A DNA stretch of 64,000 nucleotides from JAGHKQ01 sp041920565 (lineage in GTDB: Bacteria; Bacillota; Bacilli; Bacillales; Bacillaceae_G). The stretch covers positions 1-64,000 of the forward strand of contig JBHGXS010000133.1 of NCBI GenBank assembly GCA_041920565.1, read 5' to 3'. The translations under genes were made by a program, and so were the position numbers. Each line of letters begins with the position of its first letter. Position 1 is the stretch's first letter. A model generated the notes under the pieces. It saw nothing but the letters and a program-made list of their open reading frames with translations. It did no database searches and was not told the DNA's origin. This document shows positions 1-9,369 of this stretch, piece by piece.

Positions 1-496
1 CTGTTGCTACATATGTTTCTCCAAGAGATGCAAATTTTTCTTCGTAAAATACAGCATCTTTTGATTGAAACCCTAATACATGAATGACGCGGACTCCTTT
101 TGCTACCAACTGTTGAGATAATTCATATAGAGGCGGTATACCGATTCCGCCGCCTACTAAGCATGCTGTTTCTCCTTCTTGTACTCCATCGATCGGAAAC
201 CCGTTACCTAACGGACCAAGAACGTCTACCAGTTCTCCTGCTTGACGGCGGGACAATAATTTCGTTCCTTCTCCTTCTGCACGGTACAGCATTGTAAATT
301 GATTGTTGTCTTTGTCTACATGACAGATGCTGATTGGGCGGCGCAACAGAGGGACAGATCCCTCCGTTACCTTTAAGTGGACAAACTGCCCCGGTTCGCG
401 CATTTGCTGCACAAGCTTGCCCTCAAGAACTAATTCAAAAATATTTGTTGCAATCTCTTGTTGTTTGACAATCATCATGAATTCCTTTTGAATCAT
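1..496 (-). CDS. pyrK: Dihydroorotate dehydrogenase B electron-transfer subunit PyrK (partial)
   Basis: N-terminal 165 residues; the gene runs off the left edge. PyrK carries FAD and a 2Fe-2S cluster and passes electrons from dihydroorotate oxidation by PyrD to NAD+. Visible are the ferredoxin-reductase beta-barrel with RRPISI at about residue 51, which binds FAD, and a glycine-rich GGGIGIPPLYEL at about 116, the start of the NAD-binding domain. The 2Fe-2S cysteines lie beyond the edge. The ATG overlaps the stop of pyrAB in an ATGA arrangement, so the two are translationally coupled. The remaining pyr genes are expected to the left. Confidence 0.93.
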   Translation of the reverse strand, partial: MIQKEFMMIVKQQEIATNIFELVLEGKLVQQMREPGQFVHLKVTEGSVPLLRRPISICHVDKDNNQFTMLYRAEGEGTKLLSRRQAGELVDVLGPLGNGFPIDGVQEGETACLVGGGIGIPPLYELSQQLVAKGVRVIHVLGFQSKDAVFYEEKFASLGETYVAT

Positions 497-3400
497 GAAT
501 ACACCACCTCATGACGCTTGCTTGCAGGCTTCATTTCGTATGCAGAGAACGTCATTGATTCCAATACTCGTAAGATTGCTTTTGTTGTATCCAACGATGT
601 TAAGCAAGCCACCCCATTTTCTACGGACTCGCGGCGAATGCGGAAACCGTCGCGTGCAGGCTGTTTTCCTTTTGTTAACGTATTGATCACAAACTGTGCT
701 TTTCCTTGGCGAATAATATCGAGCAGGTTGTAGTCTTCGGAATCGATTTTGTTGACTGTTTGTACTTTAATGCCGTGCTGCATTAATGTCTTTGCTGTTC
801 CGTCTGTTGCTAAAATGTTATAGCCGATTTCGTAGAAGCGTTTTGCGATTTCGATCGCTTCTTCTTTATCTTTATCTGCAACCGTAATAATAACAGAACC
901 GTGTGTCGGAATATTAATTCCTGATGCGACAAGACCTTTGTATAACGCTTTTTCAAGCGTCACATCTTTCCCCATTACTTCCCCTGTTGATTTCATCTCC
1001 GGTCCTAATGTTGTATCAACAGAGCGCAGCTTCGCAAACGAGAACACCGGTGCTTTTACAAACACTTCTTTTGCTTCCGGATGATAGCCTGTTGTATAGC
1101 CTTGGTTCTCTAATGTGCTCCCTAAAATAACTTTTGTTGCGATGTTTGCCATCGGTACGCCCGTAATTTTACTTAAGAACGGTACTGTGCGGCTGGAGCG
1201 CGGATTTACCTCAAGTACGTACACTTCATCTTTGTATACTACGAACTGGATGTTCAACAATCCTACAATGTGTAATCCTTTTGCAAGAGAGATTGTGTAA
1301 TCAATTAATTTATTTTTAACAGATTCTGTTAAGCTTTGCGGCGGATAAACTGCGATTGAGTCGCCGGAGTGTACACCTGCGCGTTCGATATGCTCCATAA
1401 TACCAGGGATGTATACGTCTTTGCCGTCAGAAATCGCGTCTACCTCAATTTCCTTTCCAATCATATAGCGGTCAATTAATACCGGATGCTCTGGATTCAC
1501 TTTTACCGCATTTTCCATGTAGTGCAGCAGCTCTTCTTTGCGGTACACGATTTCCATTGCGCGTCCTCCCAGTACGTAAGATGGTCTTACTAATACCGGA
1601 TAGCCGATGGATTCGGCAATTATCACTGCATCCTCTACATTTGTTGCCGTTTTTCCAAGCGGCTGCGGAATGCCTAGTGCTGTTAATGTCGCTTCAAACT
1701 TATCACGGTCTTCGGCACGGTCCAAGTCTTCTAAAGATGTTCCTAAAATTTTCACGCCGCGCTCTTTTAATTTAGAAGCAAGGTTGATTGCTGTTTGACC
1801 GCCGAATTGTACAATAACACCTTCCGGCTTTTCTAAATCGATGATATGCATAACATCTTCGATCGTTAACGGCTCAAAGTACAGCTTGTCGGAAATACTG
1901 AAGTCGGTAGAAACAGTTTCCGGGTTATTGTTGATGATGATCGCTTCGTACCCAGCTTCTTTAATCGCCCATACAGAGTGTACAGTGGCATAGTCGAATT
2001 CGATTCCTTGACCGATGCGAATCGGACCGGAGCCGAGCACGATTACACTCTTACGGTTCGTTACGATAGACTCGTTTTCTTCTTCATATGTGCTGTAGTA
2101 GTATGGTGTGGAAGACTCGAATTCTGCCGCACATGTGTCTACCATTTTATACACTGGTGTAATGGCTGCCAATTTGCGAGTTTCATAAATTTCAAGCTCT
2201 GTTTTATTCCATAGAGAAGCGATGTAACGATCGCTGAAGCCCATCTCTTTCGCTTTTCGTAACACACCAATTTCGTCTGTATTTTGCTTGAGCTCTTCTT
2301 CCATGTTTACGATGTTTCGTAACTTGTTTAAGAAGAACAGGTCAATTTTGCTCCACTCGTGAATTTCTTCGATTGTCACACCTTGACGAATGGCTTCCGC
2401 TACGATAAACAAGCGCTCGTCATCCGCTTTGGCAATACGTTTTTTCATCGTCTCTTTGTCCATGCCGCTTAAGTGGTTCATTTCTAGATGATACACACCA
2501 AGCTCCAGGGAACGAACCGCTTTCAGAAGGGATTCTTCTAACGTACGACCGATTGCCATAACTTCCCCTGTCGCCTTCATTTGCGTTCCAAGAAGACGGT
2601 TGGCAGATTCAAATTTATCAAACGGCCAGCGCGGAATTTTTGTTACTACATAGTCAAGTGCAGGCTCAAAGCACGCATATGTTTTCTTTGTAACCGGGTT
2701 GATGATTTCATCTAATGTTAAGCCAACTGCAATTTTTGCTGCCAGCTTGGCAATCGGATAGCCTGTTGCTTTAGAAGCCAGCGCAGAAGAACGGCTTACG
2801 CGCGGGTTGACTTCGATTACATAGTATTGGAAGCTGTCCGGATCTAAGGCAAGCTGTACGTTACAGCCTCCTTCAATGCCTAGTGCGCGAATGATTTTTA
2901 ACGATGTATTGCGAAGCATTTGATATTCGCGATCGCTTAACGTCTGGCTTGGTGCTACTACAATAGAATCACCTGTATGCACACCAACAGGGTCGATGTT
3001 TTCCATGTTACATACAACAATGGCATTGTCGTTTGCATCGCGCATTACTTCGTATTCAATTTCCTTGAATCCGGCAATGCTTTTTTCCAACAAACATTGT
3101 GTTACAGGGCTATGCTTTAAACCGCTCGATACGATTTCGATTAATTCTTCTTCGTTATGGCAAATGCCGCCGCCTGTACCGCCCAACGTAAATGCAGGAC
3201 GAACGATAACCGGATAGCCGATTTCATTGACAAACGCATATGCTTCCTCCAGATTGTGAATGATTGTGCTTTCTGGAATCGGCTCTTGAATTTCGTTCAT
3301 TAAGCTGCGAAATAAGTCGCGGTCTTCTGCACGCTCAATTGCATCCAATTTCGTCCCAAGGATTTCTACTCCACACGCTTCCAATACACCCGCCTTCGCA

Positions 3401-3705
3401 AGCTCTACCGCCATATTTAAGCCTGTTTGGCCGCCAAGCGTCGGCAGAATGGCATCCGGGCGCTCCTTGCGAATGATGCGGCTTACGAATTCTAATGTCA
3501 ATGGTTCGATATATACTTTATCGGCAGTTGCCGTATCCGTCATAATTGTTGCAGGGTTAGAGTTTACAAGAATAACTTTGTACCCTTCTTCCTTTAATGC
3601 TTGACACGCTTGCGTTCCTGAATAGTCGAACTCTGCTGCTTGCCCGATGACGATTGGTCCGGATCCAATTACTAAGATTGTGTTAATATCTAAGCGTTTT
3701 GGCAT
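493..3705 (-). CDS. carB: Carbamoyl-phosphate synthase large subunit, pyrimidine-specific
   Basis: 1070 residues, the normal length (pyrAB of B. subtilis). Makes carbamoyl phosphate from bicarbonate, ammonia and two ATP. Two homologous halves are visible, each opening with a glycine-rich ATP-grasp start: GSGPIVIGQAAEFDYSG near residue 14 and GSGPIRIGQGIEFDYA near 560. A C-terminal MGS-like allosteric domain (about 930-1070) is where UMP and PRPP act in the family. The start overlaps the end of carA by 16 bases. It belongs to the pyr operon, so it is expected to be controlled by PyrR rather than by arginine. Confidence 0.98.
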   Translation of the reverse strand: MPKRLDINTILVIGSGPIVIGQAAEFDYSGTQACQALKEEGYKVILVNSNPATIMTDTATADKVYIEPLTLEFVSRIIRKERPDAILPTLGGQTGLNMAVELAKAGVLEACGVEILGTKLDAIERAEDRDLFRSLMNEIQEPIPESTIIHNLEEAYAFVNEIGYPVIVRPAFTLGGTGGGICHNEEELIEIVSSGLKHSPVTQCLLEKSIAGFKEIEYEVMRDANDNAIVVCNMENIDPVGVHTGDSIVVAPSQTLSDREYQMLRNTSLKIIRALGIEGGCNVQLALDPDSFQYYVIEVNPRVSRSSALASKATGYPIAKLAAKIAVGLTLDEIINPVTKKTYACFEPALDYVVTKIPRWPFDKFESANRLLGTQMKATGEVMAIGRTLEESLLKAVRSLELGVYHLEMNHLSGMDKETMKKRIAKADDERLFIVAEAIRQGVTIEEIHEWSKIDLFFLNKLRNIVNMEEELKQNTDEIGVLRKAKEMGFSDRYIASLWNKTELEIYETRKLAAITPVYKMVDTCAAEFESSTPYYYSTYEEENESIVTNRKSVIVLGSGPIRIGQGIEFDYATVHSVWAIKEAGYEAIIINNNPETVSTDFSISDKLYFEPLTIEDVMHIIDLEKPEGVIVQFGGQTAINLASKLKERGVKILGTSLEDLDRAEDRDKFEATLTALGIPQPLGKTATNVEDAVIIAESIGYPVLVRPSYVLGGRAMEIVYRKEELLHYMENAVKVNPEHPVLIDRYMIGKEIEVDAISDGKDVYIPGIMEHIERAGVHSGDSIAVYPPQSLTESVKNKLIDYTISLAKGLHIVGLLNIQFVVYKDEVYVLEVNPRSSRTVPFLSKITGVPMANIATKVILGSTLENQGYTTGYHPEAKEVFVKAPVFSFAKLRSVDTTLGPEMKSTGEVMGKDVTLEKALYKGLVASGINIPTHGSVIITVADKDKEEAIEIAKRFYEIGYNILATDGTAKTLMQHGIKVQTVNKIDSEDYNLLDIIRQGKAQFVINTLTKGKQPARDGFRIRRESVENGVACLTSLDTTKAILRVLESMTFSAYEMKPASKRHEVVYS

Positions 3706-4790
3706 AACTCTTCCCCTTCTTTCTTGAAATTCTCGATCATATTCATGAAGTCATCAAACAGACCTTTTGCATCCTCCGGTCCAGGTGATGCTTCCGGATG
3801 ATATTGCACTGTAAATGCCGGTGCATGTTTATGTCTCAGCCCTTCCACTGTTCCGTCATTTAACGCTACATGCGTGATTTCTAACGGAGTATTTTCGATA
3901 GATGATTCTTCTACTGTATAGCCGTGGTTTTGGGACGTAATAGCGACTTTTCCTGTTTTCAAATGCTTGACAGGATGGTTAGAGCCGCGATGGCCGAACT
4001 TCATTTTAATTGTGTTTGCTCCAGAAGCTAATGCGAATAACTGATGTCCTAAGCAAATTCCGAATAACGGCACTTTACCTACAATTTCGTTAATCATTTC
4101 AATAGCTTCCGGAACATCTTTCGGGTCTCCGGGTCCGTTGCTTAACATGATACCGTCCGGCTTTAATCGTAAAATTTCTTCCGCTGTTGTGTTGTATGGA
4201 ACGACGATAACGTCACAGTTACGGTTGTTTAACTCTCGTAAAATTCCGTGCTTCATTCCAAAGTCTACTAACACAACACGGTAGCCTCTGCCCGGACTCG
4301 GATAAGCATCCCTTGTCGACACACGTTTTACATGGTCAGTGAACAGAACTGTTGCACGTAACTCCTCTACTGCTCTTTCGACGTCTACATCCATGCTGCA
4401 CAGTCTTCCCTTTAACGTTCCGTGCTGACGAATGATTCGCGTTAATTTTCTTGTATCAATTCCGGAAAGGCCCGGAATGTTGCGTTTTTTGAAAAACTCA
4501 TCTAGTGTTTGCACATTACGGAAATTGGATGGATGACCGCAAATTTCTTTTACGATAAACCCATGAATGGCTGGGTTAATAGATTCAAAATCATCACGGT
4601 TAATCCCGTAGTTTCCAATCAGTGGATAAGTTAAAGTGACAATCTGTCCGAAGTACGAAGGGTCAGACAAAATTTCTTGGTATCCTGTCATCCCTGTATT
4701 AAACACGACTTCTCCTGTCTTTTCGTTTTCTGCTCCGAATGCTTCTCCTACAAATACTGTACCGTCTTCTAAAATCAGTTGTCGTTTCAT
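3690..4790 (-). CDS. carA: Carbamoyl-phosphate synthase small subunit (glutaminase)
   Basis: 366 residues with start MKRQLILEDG; a longer in-frame upstream extension is rejected because the ATG here overlaps the pyrC stop as ATGA and follows a GGGAG ribosome site. Class I glutamine amidotransferase that feeds ammonia to the large subunit. The nucleophile motif GICLGHQ is at about residue 245 and the catalytic HPEASPGP near the C terminus; the N-terminal part is the CPSase small-chain domain (GTGMTGYQE). Equivalent to pyrAA of B. subtilis. Confidence 0.97.
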   Translation of the reverse strand: MKRQLILEDGTVFVGEAFGAENEKTGEVVFNTGMTGYQEILSDPSYFGQIVTLTYPLIGNYGINRDDFESINPAIHGFIVKEICGHPSNFRNVQTLDEFFKKRNIPGLSGIDTRKLTRIIRQHGTLKGRLCSMDVDVERAVEELRATVLFTDHVKRVSTRDAYPSPGRGYRVVLVDFGMKHGILRELNNRNCDVIVVPYNTTAEEILRLKPDGIMLSNGPGDPKDVPEAIEMINEIVGKVPLFGICLGHQLFALASGANTIKMKFGHRGSNHPVKHLKTGKVAITSQNHGYTVEESSIENTPLEITHVALNDGTVEGLRHKHAPAFTVQYHPEASPGPEDAKGLFDDFMNMIENFKKEGEELCQNA

Positions 4791-6073
4791 ACTAATACAC
4801 TCCCTTTCTGCCAAACGAGCTTGCCGTTTACAAATGTCTTAACCGGCCAGCCCTTGCATTTCCATCCGGCAAACGGCGTATTCTTCCCTTTTGAGATGAA
4901 TGTGCTCGGATCAATTGTTTCTTCTTGTTGCAAGTCGATGATTGTTATGTCTGCCTTTGCTCCTACTTTTAGCACTCCGGATTGCAGTCCGAACGTTTCC
5001 GCCGGTTTTTTTGTCATAAAGTCCAGAAGCTGCTGCAAAGACATAATTCCTTTTTCTACAAAGTGTGTGTATAACAGCGGGAACGCTGTTTCCAATCCTA
5101 CAATACCGAACGGTGCGCGCTTCATTCCCATTGCTTTTTCATCAGCTGCATGCGGTGCATGATCCGTTGCAATCATATCAATCGTGCCGTCAAGCAATCC
5201 TTCTATTAAAGCTTGGCGATCATCGCTTCCGCGAAGCGGCGGATTCATTTTAAAGTTTGTGTCAAGCCCTGGAATATCTTCATCACATAGGAGCAAGTGA
5301 TGTGGAGAAACCTCAGCTGTCACACGGATTCCGGCACGCTTTGCGTCACGAACTACGCGAACGGATTCTTTTGTACTGATGTGACATACGTGATAGTGGC
5401 AGTTTGCTGCTTCGGCTAATAGTACGTCACGTGCGATATGTACTGATTCGCACACCGAAGGAATTCCGTTTAAACCGTTTTTCTTTGAAAACTCTCCTTC
5501 ATGAACGCATCCTTTATTAATTAATGTATTTTCTTCACAATGAGCGACAATCGGCATATTCAAGGCAGCTGCACGCTTCATCGCTTCCAGCATCATTGCT
5601 GCGGATTGCACTCCTACTCCGTCATCTGTTAGGGCGAAAGCACCTAATTCTTTTAATGTTGCAAAATCGGTCAGCTCCGATCCAGCTTGGCGCACTGTAA
5701 TCGATGCGTACGGCAACACATTTACATGCGCTGTTTCGTGAATCCGTTTTTGCAATGCTTCCATATGCTCTGCAGAATCCAGAACAGGTCTTGTATTCGG
5801 CATCGCACAGATTGTTGTAAATCCGCCTTTGGCAGCCGCCAATGAACCTGTTGCGATCGTTTCTTTATGCTCCCCGCCTGGTTCGCGCAAATGAACATGA
5901 ACGTCAATAAAGCCTGGAGAAAGTAAATTGCCTTCTGCATCGATAATTTCTGCATTTTTTGCTTTTATCGCTTCTCCTATCTCTATGATAATGCCGTCTT
6001 TGACTAAGATTTCAATTGCCAGAAGTTCTCCTTGATCATTTACCATTTTTGCGTTCTTAAACAAATAGTTCAT
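4787..6073 (-). CDS. pyrC: Dihydroorotase
   Basis: 428 residues, the usual length of type I dihydroorotase. Closes carbamoyl aspartate to dihydroorotate. The zinc-binding HVHLREPG is at residues 59-66, and further metal or catalytic residues are seen in VAHCEE, HVCHIST and TDHAPH. The start lies inside the end of pyrB (17-base overlap) behind GGAGGGG. Together with pyrB it forms the second and third steps of UMP synthesis. Confidence 0.97.
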   Translation of the reverse strand: MNYLFKNAKMVNDQGELLAIEILVKDGIIIEIGEAIKAKNAEIIDAEGNLLSPGFIDVHVHLREPGGEHKETIATGSLAAAKGGFTTICAMPNTRPVLDSAEHMEALQKRIHETAHVNVLPYASITVRQAGSELTDFATLKELGAFALTDDGVGVQSAAMMLEAMKRAAALNMPIVAHCEENTLINKGCVHEGEFSKKNGLNGIPSVCESVHIARDVLLAEAANCHYHVCHISTKESVRVVRDAKRAGIRVTAEVSPHHLLLCDEDIPGLDTNFKMNPPLRGSDDRQALIEGLLDGTIDMIATDHAPHAADEKAMGMKRAPFGIVGLETAFPLLYTHFVEKGIMSLQQLLDFMTKKPAETFGLQSGVLKVGAKADITIIDLQQEETIDPSTFISKGKNTPFAGWKCKGWPVKTFVNGKLVWQKGSVLV

Positions 6074-6971
6074 TTGTAACCCCTCCTAGTACAGATGGTA
6101 AAGCACGTTTTAATACTGCCATTCTTACATAAACCCCGTTTTCCATTTGCTTGAAGATTCTGGAGCGTCGGCATTCTACCAATTCGCTTGCAATTTCTAC
6201 ATCACGGTTCACAGGTGCCGGATGCATAATGATGCTTCCTGCTTTCATGCGTTTTTCCCGCTCTAGTGTAAGCCCGTGCGTTTCGTGATAGTATTTCATA
6301 ATGTGTGCGGCGAAAGCATCATGTCGTTCGTGCTGCACGCGCAGAAGCATCACCACATCTGCAAACTCCACTAACTCGTCAAGCTTTGCATATGTGCCAT
6401 ATGAATTCGTTTCGTCCTTCCATTCATCCGGACTTGCAAAATATACCTGTGCCCCCAGTCTTGTTAATGCTTCCGCATTCGAACGAGCTACACGGCTATG
6501 ACGGATATCCCCTACTATCGCAATCTTCAATCCTTGGAATCTGCCAAACTCTTGTTTAATCGTCAGTAAATCCAATAAACATTGTGTTGGATGATTGCCG
6601 CAGCCGTCTCCCGCATTTAAAATCGGAATATTTACTTTATGGCGCAGTCCATCAAAATATCGATCATCTTGATGGCGGACCACAACGGTCTTTGTTCCAA
6701 TCGCTTCTAACGTTCTAATTGTGTCGTACAACGTTTCTCCTTTTTGTACGCTTGAAGATTCTGCAGAAAAGTTCAATACATCTAAACCAAGGCGTTTCTC
6801 CGCTACTTCAAAGCTGAATCTCGTTCTTGTGCTTGCCTCAAAGAACAAATTAGCGACAAATGTTTGCTCGCTCACCTTTACTGTTTCTCCGTTTGCAAAA
6901 CGCTCGGCATCGCGTAAAATCTCCGCAATTTCTTCTACAGTTAACTCACTCATGGTTAACAAATGATTCAT
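6057..6971 (-). CDS. pyrB: Aspartate carbamoyltransferase catalytic subunit
   Basis: 304 residues. Joins carbamoyl phosphate and aspartate. The carbamoyl-phosphate loop STRTR is at residues 47-51; VVRHQDD, GDGCGNHPTQ and HPAPVNRDVE are also present. The start MNHLLTMSEL is chosen because GGGGGA stands 8 bases upstream; an upstream in-frame ATG has no such site. No regulatory-chain gene (pyrI) follows, as is normal for Bacillus. A PyrR attenuator separates it from pyrP. Confidence 0.97.
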   Translation of the reverse strand: MNHLLTMSELTVEEIAEILRDAERFANGETVKVSEQTFVANLFFEASTRTRFSFEVAEKRLGLDVLNFSAESSSVQKGETLYDTIRTLEAIGTKTVVVRHQDDRYFDGLRHKVNIPILNAGDGCGNHPTQCLLDLLTIKQEFGRFQGLKIAIVGDIRHSRVARSNAEALTRLGAQVYFASPDEWKDETNSYGTYAKLDELVEFADVVMLLRVQHERHDAFAAHIMKYYHETHGLTLEREKRMKAGSIIMHPAPVNRDVEIASELVECRRSRIFKQMENGVYVRMAVLKRALPSVLGGVTNELFV

Positions 6972-7032
6972 CGTTTCGTCCCCCATCTTTATTTATAATA
7001 ACACCAAAAGTATATTTATAACAATATTCGCA

Positions 7033-7121
7033 TAAAAATACCCTGATCTTTTTTAAGACCAGGGTGTAGAGGCATGCTAAATGTTACACCCTTTTAAGCC
7101 TCTCTGGACTTGATTAAAAGG
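7033..7121 (-). promoter_or_regulatory. PyrR-dependent attenuator before pyrB
   Basis: Read on the minus strand, the PyrR-binding anti-antiterminator AGTCCAGAGAGGCT (7097-7110) sits in a CTTTTAA/TTAAAAGG stem. It is followed by a terminator stem (7041-7064, CCCTG...CAGGG) and a T-rich run. The AGTCC-N-G-N-GAGG loop is the known PyrR recognition sequence. UMP-bound PyrR would favour the terminator and lower pyrB and downstream expression. Confidence 0.93.
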
Positions 7122-7128
7122 TGGATAT

Positions 7129-8412
7129 TTATGAAGCTTTTTTCAATGTTTCATTTGCCGTTTTCTTTTCTGGCAAGATTATGTTTAACACTACTCCCAC
7201 GATAGCCGCTAACGCCATCCCTTCAATTTGGAACGATTTTCCTACATGAAGTATCGCTCCCCCGATTCCGATCACCAGGATTACGGATGAGATAATCAGG
7301 TTACGTTTATCTCCTAAGTTAATTTTATCATCCACCATCATTCTTAAACCGCTGGAGGCGATTACTCCGAATAACAGGATGGATACACCGCCCATCACCG
7401 CTGTCGGGATGGAGCTTATTAATGCTGAAATTTTTCCGACAAATCCGAATGTAATTGCTAAGAGTGCTGATCCTACGAACAAGTATACGCTGTATGCTCT
7501 TGTAATTGCCAAAACTCCAATGTTTTCTCCGTAAGTCGTATTTGGCGGTCCGCCGATGAGGGAAGCTACCATTGTCGCTACACCGTCACCCAGGATCGAG
7601 CGATGAAGACCCGGCTTTTGAATTAAATCGCGGTTAATGACGTTTCCAAGCACAAGCTGGTGTCCGATATGTTCGGAAATCGTCACAAGCGCTACCGGAA
7701 CCATCAGTAATACCACTTTGAAAGAAAGCTCAGGTGTATATGTGACAAACGGAATGACGAATTCCGGCGCTGCAAACCATTTTGCTTCTTTTATCACTGT
7801 GAAATCTACTAAACCAAGAAAACTTGCATATGTGTATCCGCCGATAATACCAATTAACACCGGGATGATTCCGAAGAATCCTCTTGCGAAGATGGAGCAT
7901 AGTATCATAATTCCTAATGTAACCAAAGCTACCGAAAAGTGCGGCAAGCTGTATTTTCCAGAAGCATCGTTCATTGCCATACCAACTGCTGTACTTGCTA
8001 ATGACAATCCGATAACCATGATCACCGGTCCAACTACAATCGGTGGAAGCAAGCGCATAATCCAGCCAGATCCTGATTTTTTAATAAACAATGCTACCAC
8101 TGCGTACACAAGACCCGCCAAAAAGCTTCCGACCATTGCCGCACCCGGTCCTCCTGCTGCTTTCGCTGCGATGATTGGAGCGATAAATGCAAATGAAGAA
8201 CCGAGATATGCCGGTACTTGCCCTTTTGTAATGAGCAAAAACGCCAGTGTGCCGAGTCCGCTTGAGATTAAAGCGACCGCAGGACTTAAGCCTGTCAAAA
8301 ACGGTACGAGAACTGTTGCTCCAAACATTGCGAATAAGTGCTGTATACTTAAGAAAATCCATTGTCCCGGACGCGGAACTTCGCGAACATCTAAAACTGG
8401 GTTTTGGTTCAT
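7129..8412 (-). CDS. pyrP: Uracil permease
   Basis: 427 residues of mostly hydrophobic sequence with about 12-14 membrane segments; NCS2/UraA family uracil:proton symporter. Family signatures include QHLFAMFGATVLVPFLTG near the N terminus, ISEHIGHQ in the middle (substrate-site Glu and His) and GGPPNTTYGENIGV. Placed second in the pyr operon between two attenuators, as in B. subtilis, so uptake is shut down by PyrR when pyrimidines are plentiful. Confidence 0.97.
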   Translation of the reverse strand: MNQNPVLDVREVPRPGQWIFLSIQHLFAMFGATVLVPFLTGLSPAVALISSGLGTLAFLLITKGQVPAYLGSSFAFIAPIIAAKAAGGPGAAMVGSFLAGLVYAVVALFIKKSGSGWIMRLLPPIVVGPVIMVIGLSLASTAVGMAMNDASGKYSLPHFSVALVTLGIMILCSIFARGFFGIIPVLIGIIGGYTYASFLGLVDFTVIKEAKWFAAPEFVIPFVTYTPELSFKVVLLMVPVALVTISEHIGHQLVLGNVINRDLIQKPGLHRSILGDGVATMVASLIGGPPNTTYGENIGVLAITRAYSVYLFVGSALLAITFGFVGKISALISSIPTAVMGGVSILLFGVIASSGLRMMVDDKINLGDKRNLIISSVILVIGIGGAILHVGKSFQIEGMALAAIVGVVLNIILPEKKTANETLKKAS

Positions 8413-8509
8413 AAAAATCCTCCTTTGTGCATTGCACGCAATCTTTCAATAAACGCTCGTTATACACCGCTTTTTCAGTGGGTCCCTTTGATTTTTTCAT
8501 TTTCTCAAT

Positions 8510-8617
8510 AAAAAAAACTCTTTGTGCAGTGCACAAAGAGCCTAGAGAGTATATGCCGAAAGAAGGCATACGAAACCCAGACCCTTTGGCAGCCTCACGG
8601 GACTACATTAAAAGGGT
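8510..8617 (-). promoter_or_regulatory. PyrR-dependent attenuator between pyrR and pyrP
   Basis: On the minus strand the PyrR site AGTCCCGTGAGGCT (8591-8604) lies within a CCCTTTTAAT/AAAGGGT stem directly after the pyrR stop. The terminator is CTCTTTGTGC/GCACAAAGAG (8518-8540) followed by eight T. Same architecture as the attenuators before pyrR and pyrB. Confidence 0.94.
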
Positions 8618-9160
8618 TCATTTTTCATATATGCTGACTTTATCTTCTTTATCGATTTCCGTTAACGCAACTACAATTCGTTCAGAGCTGGAAGTCGGAA
8701 TATTTTTGCCGACATAATCTGCTCGAATCGGCAGCTCGCGATGCCCTCTGTCAACAAGGACAGCCAATTGAATTTGTGAAGGCCTTCCGATATCAATCAA
8801 TGCATCCATTGCCGAACGGACAGTTCGCCCTGTGTATAATACATCGTCCACAAGGATCACCTTTTTATTTGTGATATCTACCGGAATATCTGAGCCTTTT
8901 ACTAATGGCTCCTTATCTTTCGTTTGAAGAGTCAAATCATCACGGTATAACGTAATGTCAAGCTCGCCGACCGGAACCGATTTTCCTTCAATTTGCTGAA
9001 TGCGCTCTGCCAATCGTTTGGCGATGAAGATGCCGCGCGTTTTAATTCCGACAAGGATGCAATCTTCTACCCCCTTATTTCGTTCAAGAATTTCATGGCT
9101 GATTCTTGTCAGCGCTCTGCGAATCATTTGTTCATCTAATACTACTGCTTTTTCGTTCAT
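8618..9160 (-). CDS. pyrR: Bifunctional pyr operon attenuator / uracil phosphoribosyltransferase
   Basis: 180 residues. RNA-binding regulator that senses UMP and binds the three leader sites in this operon; it also has weak UPRTase activity. The PRPP-binding loop VILVDDVLYTGRT is near residue 95. The start MNEKAVVLDEQ matches the family; 18 upstream in-frame residues are rejected since GAGGTGA lies just before this Met. Another ATG directly precedes it, so the start could be one codon earlier. Confidence 0.97.
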   Translation of the reverse strand: MNEKAVVLDEQMIRRALTRISHEILERNKGVEDCILVGIKTRGIFIAKRLAERIQQIEGKSVPVGELDITLYRDDLTLQTKDKEPLVKGSDIPVDITNKKVILVDDVLYTGRTVRSAMDALIDIGRPSQIQLAVLVDRGHRELPIRADYVGKNIPTSSSERIVVALTEIDKEDKVSIYEK

Positions 9161-9214
9161 CATGTTCACCTCACATCCAAATGCTAACAGTATAGTGAGT
9201 GTGGAAGAAGGCAA

Positions 9215-9320
9215 CTAAAAAAGTCCTCTCACCAGCGTGAGAGGACTTCAGCGAAGGGGCGCACTGCACCCTTAAATATTTATACCGCTTCCTTCTCAAC
9301 CTCACGGGGCTGTGTTAAAG
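9215..9320 (-). promoter_or_regulatory. PyrR-dependent attenuator in the pyr operon 5' leader
   Basis: On the minus strand the PyrR site AGCCCCGTGAGGTT (9298-9311) is followed by a terminator with stem AGTCCTCTCAC/GTGAGAGGACT (9222-9247) and a run of T. The loop matches the other two sites with one first-stem variation (AGCCCC instead of AGTCCC). Confidence 0.93.
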
Positions 9321-9340
9321 GATCATATACTGTTGATGCT

Positions 9341-9369
9341 ATTATTTCAGTAATATAAAGTTTTGTCAA
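9341..9369 (-). promoter_or_regulatory. Sigma-A promoter of the pyr operon
   Basis: On the minus strand TTGACA (9364-9369), 17-base spacer, AATAAT (9341-9346). Transcription would start near 9334 and give a leader of roughly 120 bases up to the first terminator. The -35 box overlaps the stop codon of rluD. Confidence 0.75.

Noticed and set aside
7637..8452. 271-residue plus-strand frame opposite pyrP
   Set aside because: Shadow of the membrane protein gene; no start signals.
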